Origin: an uncultured Lachnospiraceae bacterium | GTDB lineage: Bacteria > Bacillota > Clostridia > Lachnospirales > Lachnospiraceae | Length of the DNA stretch: 5,230 nt | Assembly (NCBI GenBank): GCA_945836565.1 | Contig: CAMALN010000134.1 | Span: 1 to 5,230, forward strand | Reading direction: 5' to 3' | Part shown: in pieces, positions 1-5,230 of the stretch | Layout: every line of letters begins with the position of its first letter | How positions within the stretch are numbered: the first letter of the stretch is position 1 | Translations under genes and position numbers: made by a program | The notes under the pieces: generated by a model | Told to the model about the DNA's origin: nothing | The model's database searches: none | What the model saw: the letters and a program-made list of their open reading frames with translations, nothing else

Positions 1-3000
1 TCAACTCTAGGAAGACCCTGTGTAATATCTCCACCGGCAACACCACCTGTATGGAAGGTACGCATTGTAAGCTGTGTACCAGGCTCACCGATAGACTGTG
101 CAGCAATGATACCGACAGCCTCACCTACCTGAACCGCCTGTCCGGTTGCCATATTGGCACCGTAGCACTTAGAACAGATACCAAGATGTGACTTACATGA
201 GAGCACTGTTCTGATCTTAATCTCTGCGTCATTTCTTGGCTCGCCATCTTCACCTGCGATAGGCTTTCCGTCTCTTGCAATACCCTTGCTGATTATAAGA
301 TCTGCTCTCTTAGGAGTGATCATATGATTCTTCTTAACAAGAACATTTCCATCCTTGTCGAGTACAGACTCAGCCACATAACGTCCTGTAATTCTGTCTC
401 TAAAGCTCTCGATTATCTTCTTGTCAGCAAATGCCTTCACATACATACCAGGCTTCTCATCACTACCCTCGCAGCAGTCAACCTCACGGATAACGATATC
501 CTGAGATACGTCAACGAGACGACGAGTAAGATATCCTGAGTCTGCTGTACGAAGCGCTGTATCAGAAAGTCCCTTACGAGCACCATGCGCTGAGATGAAA
601 TACTCAAGTACATCAAGGCCCTCTCTAAAGTTAGACTTGATTGGAAGCTCGATAGTACGTCCTGTAGTATCAGCCATCAAACCACGCATACCGGCAAGCT
701 GCTTAATCTGCTTATCCGAACCTCTCGCTCCGGAATCAGCCATCATATAGATGTTGTTGTATCTGTCAAGACCATCCAAAAGGTCCTTAGTAAGCTTATT
801 ATCAGTATTCTCCCAAATCTTAACTACGGACTGATATCTCTCTTCATCAGTAAGATATCCTCTACCGTAATAATTTGCGATAAGGTCAACTGTCTCCTGT
901 GCTTCCTTAAGTGCTGTACTCTTAGAAGCAGGAACTGTCATATCCGATACCGAAACTGTTATAGCACTCTTTGTTGAGTACTTATAACCCATAGCCTTGA
1001 TTGCATCCAATACCTCTGCCGTTCTTGTAGCACCATGAGTATTGATACACTTATCAAGAATCTTCTTGAGTCCCTTCTTACCTACATGGAAGTTAATCTC
1101 AGGCTCTAAAACATTGAGAGGATTAGTTCTGTCAACAAATCCCAAATCCTGTGGAATAATCTCATTGAAGATAAGTCTTCCGAGAGTACTCTCTACGAAG
1201 CCTGTAATCTGCTTACCATCTTCTGTAGTAGCTGTTCTTTTAACCTTTATACTCTGATGAAGTGTAAGGTTCCCATTCTCATAAGCAAGCATAGCACTAT
1301 TCAAATCCTTGAACATAGGGCTTACAAAATCACGTACATAGCCTACTATATCCTTAAAGAATGTATCTGAACCTGTAGCCTTCTTAATTACTCTGACCTT
1401 AACCGCTGCATGCATAGGAAGCTTTCCTGCCAATGCATCCTTCTTGATATCAGCTATATTCTCCGACTCATTATCCTTGAGATATTCCTTAACAATTTCT
1501 ACCTCATCGAGCTTATCAGCAGGAACCTCAGCAAACTTATCCATAGTAAGATAATATATACCGAGTACCATATCCTGTGAAGGAACGGCAACAACACCAC
1601 CATCCGAAGGCTTCAAAAGGTTGTTTGGTGACAGGAGAAGGAATCTGCACTCTGCCTGTGCTTCAACTGAAAGCGGAAGATGCACAGCCATCTGGTCACC
1701 ATCGAAGTCCGCATTGTAAGCGGTACATACAAGCGGATGAAGCTTAATAGCCTTACCCTCTACAAGAATCGGTTCAAATGCCTGAATACCAAGTCTGTGA
1801 AGAGTCGGGGCACGGTTAAGCATAACCGGATGCTCTTTGATAACCTCCTCTAAAACATCCCAAACCTGTGTATCAAGCTTCTCTACCATCTTCTTGGCCT
1901 GCTTGATATTGTTTGCCTTATTCTGAGATACAAGCTCCTTCATAACGAAAGGCTTGAAGAGCTCGATAGCCATCTCCTTAGGGAGACCACACTGATATAT
2001 CTTAAGCTCAGGACCAACGACGATAACCGAACGTCCTGAATAGTCAACTCTCTTACCGAGAAGGTTCTGACGGAAACGTCCCTGCTTACCCTTAAGTATC
2101 TCCGAAAGAGACTTAAGCGGTCTGTTTCCTGCGCCTGTAACCGCACGACCCCTCTTACCATTTGCGATAAGAGCATCTACAGCCTCCTGAAGCATTCTCT
2201 TCTCATTTCTAACGATAATGTCAGGTGCCTGAAGCTCCTTGAGCTTCTTAAGACGATTATTTCTATTGATAATACGTCTGTACAAATCATTTAAATCTGA
2301 TGTTGCAAATCTTCCACCATCAAGCTGAACCATAGGTCTGATATCAGGAGGAATAACCGGTACAACATCGAGAATCATCCACTCAGGCTTATTATTTGAC
2401 TTTCTAAATGACTCAACAACGTCAAGCTTTTTGATAGTCTTAACTCTGTTCTGTCCTGTCTCCTTAGCAAGTCTTTCCTTAAGAGCCTCTGATTCCGCAT
2501 CAAGGTCTATAGACTGCAAAAGCTCCTTAACAGCCTCTGCTCCCATTCCGGCTCTGAATGAACCTTCGCCGAAGGTTGCCTCTGTCTCTCTAAACTTTTT
2601 CTCATCTATAATTTCCTTGTACTCAAGATCCGTTGTTCCCGGATCAAGTACAATATATGACGCAAAATACAATACCTGCTCAAGCTGCTTTGGTGAAAGG
2701 TCAAGAAGAAGTCCCATTCTTGAAGGAATTCCCTTGAAATACCATATATGAGATACAGGTGCTGCAAGCTCAATGTGTCCCATTCTCTCACGTCTGACAG
2801 ATGCCTTGGTAACCTCTACTCCGCATCTGTCACACACTACACCCTTGAATCTGATCTTCTTGTACTTTCCACAGTGACATTCCCAATCCTTGTTAGGTCC
2901 GAAAATCTTCTCACAGAACAATCCGTCCTTTTCAGGCTTGAGGGTTCTATAGTTAATAGTCTCAGGCTTTGTTACCTCACCTCTAGACCATTCTCTTATC

Positions 3001-3086
3001 TTTTCAGGAGAAGCAAGTCCAATCCTTATAGCATCAAAGCTAACCGGCTGTTGCTCTTGTGCTGCTTCATTATTTATAGCTGCCAT
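1..3086 (-). CDS. rpoC: DNA-directed RNA polymerase subunit beta-prime, 5' part (C-terminus beyond the left edge)
   Basis: Beta-prime, with beta, forms the active centre, clamp and secondary channel of RNA polymerase and carries the catalytic Mg2+. The frame is open from the ATG at 3084-3086 to the left edge, 1028 complete codons with no stop; the start follows a strong Shine-Dalgarno sequence. Visible in order: zinc-binding domain 1 with C70, C72, C85 and C88; clamp helices about R270-N309 (sigma-binding coiled coil); lid and switch region around NRPLKSL and [10 protein letters not shown]; the active-site loop NADFDGDQM with D460, D462 and D464 as Mg2+ ligands; secondary-channel coiled coil about 712-760; bridge helix about 830-860; zinc site 2 with C871, C964, C971 and C974; and the start of the trigger loop with MRTFH (H1012). 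Numbering matches E. coli through D464, then runs 76 residues longer by H1012 because of insertions. The sequence goes straight from FHTGG into GDITQGLPR, so the E. coli SI3 insertion is absent. Roughly the last sixth of the usual protein is missing at the window edge. Identification is essentially certain. Confidence 0.99.
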   Translation of the reverse strand, partial: MAAINNEAAQEQQPVSFDAIRIGLASPEKIREWSRGEVTKPETINYRTLKPEKDGLFCEKIFGPNKDWECHCGKYKKIRFKGVVCDRCGVEVTKASVRRERMGHIELAAPVSHIWYFKGIPSRMGLLLDLSPKQLEQVLYFASYIVLDPGTTDLEYKEIIDEKKFRETEATFGEGSFRAGMGAEAVKELLQSIDLDAESEALKERLAKETGQNRVKTIKKLDVVESFRKSNNKPEWMILDVVPVIPPDIRPMVQLDGGRFATSDLNDLYRRIINRNNRLKKLKELQAPDIIVRNEKRMLQEAVDALIANGKRGRAVTGAGNRPLKSLSEILKGKQGRFRQNLLGKRVDYSGRSVIVVGPELKIYQCGLPKEMAIELFKPFVMKELVSQNKANNIKQAKKMVEKLDTQVWDVLEEVIKEHPVMLNRAPTLHRLGIQAFEPILVEGKAIKLHPLVCTAYNADFDGDQMAVHLPLSVEAQAECRFLLLSPNNLLKPSDGGVVAVPSQDMVLGIYYLTMDKFAEVPADKLDEVEIVKEYLKDNESENIADIKKDALAGKLPMHAAVKVRVIKKATGSDTFFKDIVGYVRDFVSPMFKDLNSAMLAYENGNLTLHQSIKVKRTATTEDGKQITGFVESTLGRLIFNEIIPQDLGFVDRTNPLNVLEPEINFHVGKKGLKKILDKCINTHGATRTAEVLDAIKAMGYKYSTKSAITVSVSDMTVPASKSTALKEAQETVDLIANYYGRGYLTDEERYQSVVKIWENTDNKLTKDLLDGLDRYNNIYMMADSGARGSDKQIKQLAGMRGLMADTTGRTIELPIKSNFREGLDVLEYFISAHGARKGLSDTALRTADSGYLTRRLVDVSQDIVIREVDCCEGSDEKPGMYVKAFADKKIIESFRDRITGRYVAESVLDKDGNVLVKKNHMITPKRADLIISKGIARDGKPIAGEDGEPRNDAEIKIRTVLSCKSHLGICSKCYGANMATGQAVQVGEAVGIIAAQSIGEPGTQLTMRTFHTGGVAGGDITQGLPRV
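165..476 (-). other. rpoC: RpoC second zinc site (C871, C964, C971, C974) with an inserted loop
   Basis: Four cysteines in the order expected for the second beta-prime zinc site are visible: C871 in VDCC, C964 in VLSC, and C971 and C974 in CSKCYG. They correspond to E. coli C814, C888, C895 and C898. An additional cysteine, C872, directly follows the first ligand where B. subtilis and E. coli have glycine. Between the second strand and C964 there is a polar loop, about A937-A954, that B. subtilis lacks as I remember its sequence. The site probably binds zinc structurally as in other bacteria. Confidence 0.85.
507..599 (-). other. rpoC: RpoC bridge helix
   Basis: Residues about 830-860, beginning [10 protein letters not shown] and continuing through the [11 protein letters not shown] motif, form the bridge helix that spans the main channel and works with the trigger loop in nucleotide addition and translocation. 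It is nearly identical to B. subtilis and E. coli; A for T at the fourth position and S for A in GLSDTAL are mild substitutions. Confidence 0.95.
1311..1541 (-). other. rpoC: Lineage-specific insertion in RpoC, about 65 residues, after the active-site loop
   Basis: Between the conserved YYLT (ending T514) and AYENG (ending G605) there are 91 residues, against 26 in both B. subtilis and E. coli as I recall them. The insertion replaces the conserved GEGM turn. It is rich in charged residues, notably lysine, aspartate and glutamate, and contains the segment [12 protein letters not shown] (G554-R565), which resembles [12 protein letters not shown] (G605-K616) shortly after it. The frame is intact and codon use looks like the rest of the gene, so this is part of the native protein. 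Its function is unknown to me. Confidence 0.75.
1680..1715 (-). other. rpoC: RpoC catalytic Mg2+ loop ([12 protein letters not shown])
   Basis: Universal active-site signature of multisubunit RNA polymerases. The three aspartates fall at residues 460, 462 and 464 counted from the assigned start, the same numbers as in E. coli. This independently supports the start codon and shows that the N-terminal 40 percent has no net length change relative to E. coli. All three ligands are intact, so the enzyme is expected to be active. Confidence 0.98.
2823..2879 (-). other. rpoC: RpoC N-terminal zinc-binding domain (C70, C72, C85, C88)
   Basis: The stretch reads C-H-C-G-K-Y, then twelve residues later C-D-R-C-G, the four-cysteine zinc site at the tip of the clamp that touches upstream DNA and RNA. 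All four cysteines are present and their numbering equals that of E. coli. The block just after it, [13 protein letters not shown], belongs to the region contacted by fidaxomicin in other polymerases. Confidence 0.95.
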
Positions 3087-3093
3087 TTATATA

Positions 3094-3102
3094 TCCTCCC
3101 TT
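3094..3102 (-). promoter_or_regulatory. Shine-Dalgarno sequence of rpoC
   Basis: On the minus strand this reads AAGGGAGGA, a near-perfect complement to the 3' end of 16S rRNA, seven bases upstream of the rpoC ATG. It fixes the start at 3084-3086. The spacer between the rpoB stop and the rpoC start is only 20 bases, with no hairpin plus T-run and no room for a promoter, so rpoC is inferred to be translated from the same mRNA as rpoB. Confidence 0.93.
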
Positions 3103-3106
3103 AGAA

Positions 3107-3298
3107 TTATTCTTCATCATCAGAATCTGAGCCGCCTGTCATACCAAGCGAGATAAGCTCATTATCCTCATCTATTCCGCTAAAGCCCTGGTTCTCGAGG
3201 TCGCCATCTACGCTGGTTCCTCCGATAAGCTCTCTGGTTTCATTGTCAATGGTAACGCCCATATCCTCGCCAAAGTCAAGCTCCTCACCATTGTCCTT
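3107..3298 (-). other. rpoB: Acidic C-terminal tail of RpoB
   Basis: After the last conserved block ([11 protein letters not shown]) the protein continues for 63 residues with 21 acidic and only 2 basic residues, ending SDSDDEE. E. coli beta stops almost immediately after this block, while B. subtilis has a shorter acidic tail. The tail is predicted to be disordered, apart from a possible short hydrophobic element, ELISLGM, near the end. Firmicute beta tails of this sort are common; a specific partner cannot be named from sequence. Confidence 0.8.
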
Positions 3299-5230
3299 AA
3301 GCACCTTAACATCAAGCGCCAAAGACTGGAATTCCTTAAGCAATACCTTGAATGACTCAGGAATACCCGGCTCAGGAATATTCTCACCCTTGATAATAGC
3401 CTCGTATGTCTTAACACGTCCCACAACATCATCGGACTTAACAGTAAGAATCTCCTGAAGAGTATATGATGCTCCATATGCCTCAAGAGCCCAAACCTCC
3501 ATCTCTCCGAATCTCTGTCCACCGAACTGAGCCTTACCACCAAGCGGCTGCTGTGTCACAAGTGAGTACGGACCGGTTGAACGAGCATGTATCTTGTCAT
3601 CAACAAGGTGATGAAGCTTAAGGTAATGCATGAAGCCTATAGTAACAGGTGAATCAAACTCTTCACCGGTTCTACCATCACGTACAGTTACCTTACCTGT
3701 TCTGTTGATAGGAACGCCCTTCCACTCTTCTCTGTGGTCAAGGTGCTCATGAAGATATTCCATAACCTCAGGCGCTGTATCATCCTTATACTTCTCGTAG
3801 AATTCATCCCACTCAGTATTCGCATAATCATTTGCCATCTCAAGAGCATCCATAATATCACTCTCGTGTGCTCCGTCGAATACAGGAGTTGAAATATTAA
3901 AGCCAAGAACCTTAGCAGCAAGACTTAAATGTATCTCAAGCACCTGTCCAATATTCATACGCGAAGGAACGCCCAATGGGTTAAGCACGATATCAAGCGG
4001 TCTGCCGTTTGGAAGGAATGGCATATCCTCAACCGGTAAAATTCTTGATATAACACCCTTGTTACCGTGACGACCAGCCATCTTATCACCAACTGATATC
4101 TTACGCTTCTGTGCTATATAAACCCTAACCTTCTTATTTACTCCGGGTGGAAGGTCATCCCCGTTCTCTCTGGTAAATATCTTAGTATCCATTACGACAC
4201 CATACTCACCATGAGGTACCTTAAGGCTTGTATCTCTAACCTCTCTGGCCTTCTCTCCGAAGATTGCTCTAAGGAGTCTCTCCTCAGCAGTAAGCTCAGT
4301 CTCACCCTTTGGTGTAACCTTACCTACCAATATATCACCGGCACGAACCTCAGCACCGATTCTAATAATACCATTTTCATCAAGATCCTTAAGTGCATCC
4401 GGTGATAATCCGGTCAAATCTCTGGTTATCTCCTCTGCTCCGAGCTTAGTATCTCTGGCCTCGCACTCAAACTCCTGAATATGAACTGATGTATATACAT
4501 CATCACGCACAAGTCTCTCACTAAGAAGAACAGCATCCTCATAGTTGTAGCCTTCCCATGTCATGAAGCCGATAAGTGGATTTCTTCCAAGAGCAATTTC
4601 ACCCTGCGATGTAGACGCACCATCTGCGATAACATCTCCGGCCTTAACTATATCGCCCTTCTTCACGATAGGCTTCTGGTTCATACAGTTGCCCTGGTTA
4701 CTGCGTGAGAACTTAATTACATTGTATTCATCCTTTGTACCATCCTCACAGCGTATAACTATCTTGTTGCTCGATGATATCTCAACTACGCCGTCCTTCT
4801 TCGCGATAATACATACTCCCGAATCTCTGGCTGCCTTTGCTTCCATACCGGTTCCTACTACAGGTGCCTCAGTATTAAGAAGCGGAACCGCCTGACGCTG
4901 CATGTTTGAACCCATGAGTGCTCTGTTCGCATCATCATTCTGAAGGAACGGAATCATTGAAGTCGCAACTGAGAATACCATCTTAGGAGATACGTCCATA
5001 AGGTCAATATTTGCCTTAGGGAACTCAGAGGTTTCCTCTCTGAAACGGCCTGATACATTGTTCTTCACGAAATGATTATTCTCATCGAGGGCCTCATTCG
5101 CCTGCGCAACTATATACTTATCCTCTTCATCCGCTGTAAGATAAACAACCTCATCTGTAACAACAGGATTTGCAGGATCACTCTTGTCAATTAATCTGTA
5201 AGGTGCCTCAATAAATCCATACTCATTTAT
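3107..5230 (-). CDS. rpoB: DNA-directed RNA polymerase subunit beta, 3' part (N-terminus beyond the right edge)
   Basis: Beta subunit of RNA polymerase, which builds the other half of the active-site cleft and binds nucleotides, the RNA-DNA hybrid and rifamycins. The window holds 707 codons and the TAA stop (3107-3109). The frame stays open to the right edge, starting in the conserved NEYGF...PYR block (near E. coli residue 600), so the GTG at 5066-5068 is an internal valine and not the start. Visible in order: [15 protein letters not shown], the third rifampicin-cluster region; EGYNYED with the acidic pair near the active site; [16 protein letters not shown]; the catalytic lysine block [19 protein letters not shown] (about 4055-4111), matching E. 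coli K1065 and K1073; [24 protein letters not shown] with the histidine equivalent to E. coli H1237; and the C-terminal [17 protein letters not shown] block that anchors the clamp. The large E. coli insertion before the catalytic lysines is absent ([13 protein letters not shown] is continuous). A 40-residue insertion and a 63-residue acidic tail are noted separately. The main rifampicin-resistance cluster lies outside the window. It is translated just ahead of rpoC. Confidence 0.99.
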   Translation of the reverse strand: MNEYGFIEAPYRLIDKSDPANPVVTDEVVYLTADEEDKYIVAQANEALDENNHFVKNNVSGRFREETSEFPKANIDLMDVSPKMVFSVATSMIPFLQNDDANRALMGSNMQRQAVPLLNTEAPVVGTGMEAKAARDSGVCIIAKKDGVVEISSSNKIVIRCEDGTKDEYNVIKFSRSNQGNCMNQKPIVKKGDIVKAGDVIADGASTSQGEIALGRNPLIGFMTWEGYNYEDAVLLSERLVRDDVYTSVHIQEFECEARDTKLGAEEITRDLTGLSPDALKDLDENGIIRIGAEVRAGDILVGKVTPKGETELTAEERLLRAIFGEKAREVRDTSLKVPHGEYGVVMDTKIFTRENGDDLPPGVNKKVRVYIAQKRKISVGDKMAGRHGNKGVISRILPVEDMPFLPNGRPLDIVLNPLGVPSRMNIGQVLEIHLSLAAKVLGFNISTPVFDGAHESDIMDALEMANDYANTEWDEFYEKYKDDTAPEVMEYLHEHLDHREEWKGVPINRTGKVTVRDGRTGEEFDSPVTIGFMHYLKLHHLVDDKIHARSTGPYSLVTQQPLGGKAQFGGQRFGEMEVWALEAYGASYTLQEILTVKSDDVVGRVKTYEAIIKGENIPEPGIPESFKVLLKEFQSLALDVKVLKDNGEELDFGEDMGVTIDNETRELIGGTSVDGDLENQGFSGIDEDNELISLGMTGGSDSDDEE
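3690..3860 (-). other. rpoB: Insertion in RpoB, about 40 residues, after the FDGA motif
   Basis: Between VFDGAHES and DGRTGEEFD there are 60 residues starting at [10 protein letters not shown], whereas B. subtilis has about 20. The added part is strongly charged and likely helical, with many E, D, K, H and W residues. It is in frame and flanked by conserved sequence on both sides. It is not at the position of the large E. coli SI2 insertion, which lies further toward the N-terminus. I infer a surface-exposed lineage-specific module, probably shared with related Clostridia. Confidence 0.75.

Noticed and set aside
2431..2751. A 106-codon plus-strand open frame
   Set aside because: Antisense shadow of the rpoC clamp region; the minus-strand frame is clearly the real one.
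2748..3104. A 118-codon plus-strand open frame opposite the start of rpoC
   Set aside because: It is fully antisense to conserved rpoC sequence, including zinc domain 1. Its composition is what the reverse of rpoC codons yields, and it has no supporting ribosome binding site or recognisable domain.
3087..3106. Possible terminator or promoter between rpoB and rpoC
   Set aside because: The gap is 20 bases, filled by the Shine-Dalgarno sequence and an AT-rich spacer, with no inverted repeat and no room for -35 and -10 elements.
3208..3543. A 111-codon minus-strand open frame overlapping rpoB in another frame
   Set aside because: Arginine- and leucine-rich shadow frame over the most conserved C-terminal block of rpoB.
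4563..4895. A 110-codon plus-strand open frame
   Set aside because: Antisense to conserved rpoB, with no independent evidence of being a gene.
5066..5068. GTG as a possible start codon of rpoB
   Set aside because: The same frame continues without a stop to the right edge and encodes conserved beta-subunit sequence ([16 protein letters not shown]), so this is an internal valine.

Overview
The window holds two genes and nothing else that I can support: the 3' part of rpoB and the 5' part of rpoC, both on the minus strand and reading right to left. They encode the beta and beta-prime subunits of bacterial RNA polymerase, which together form the catalytic core. rpoB runs off the right edge (707 codons plus stop are present). 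rpoC runs off the left edge (1028 complete codons are present). Only 20 bases separate them, and these contain a strong Shine-Dalgarno sequence. The arrangement is the usual rpoB-rpoC operon, with no sign of a terminator or new promoter between the genes. I translated both frames by hand, rpoC from its start codon to the window edge and rpoB from the stop codon to the right edge, and found no stop or frameshift.

The proteins point to a low-to-moderate-GC Firmicute of class Clostridia, most likely a Lachnospiraceae-type gut anaerobe. RpoB lacks the large insertion found in E. coli beta between the FTR and DLPPGV motifs, RpoC lacks the trigger-loop insertion SI3 of E. coli, and residues match Bacillus/Clostridium versions in most blocks. 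The family-level assignment is inference from remembered sequences, not a search.

Region by region: 1-3086 is rpoC from its N-terminal zinc-binding domain through the clamp helices, the NADFDGDQM active-site loop, the secondary-channel coiled coil, the bridge helix, a second zinc site and the first half of the trigger loop. 3087-3106 is the intergenic spacer with the ribosome binding site. 3107-5230 is rpoB from roughly the position of E. coli residue 600 to the C-terminus, including the catalytic lysine region and the clamp-connecting C-terminal block.

No mobile element, RNA gene, CRISPR array or undescribed system is present. What deserves a second look lies inside the two proteins: a roughly 65-residue insertion in RpoC that looks like a partial internal duplication, a 17-18-residue insertion within the second zinc site, a 40-residue charged insertion in RpoB, a long acidic RpoB tail, and the residues at the fidaxomicin contact site.
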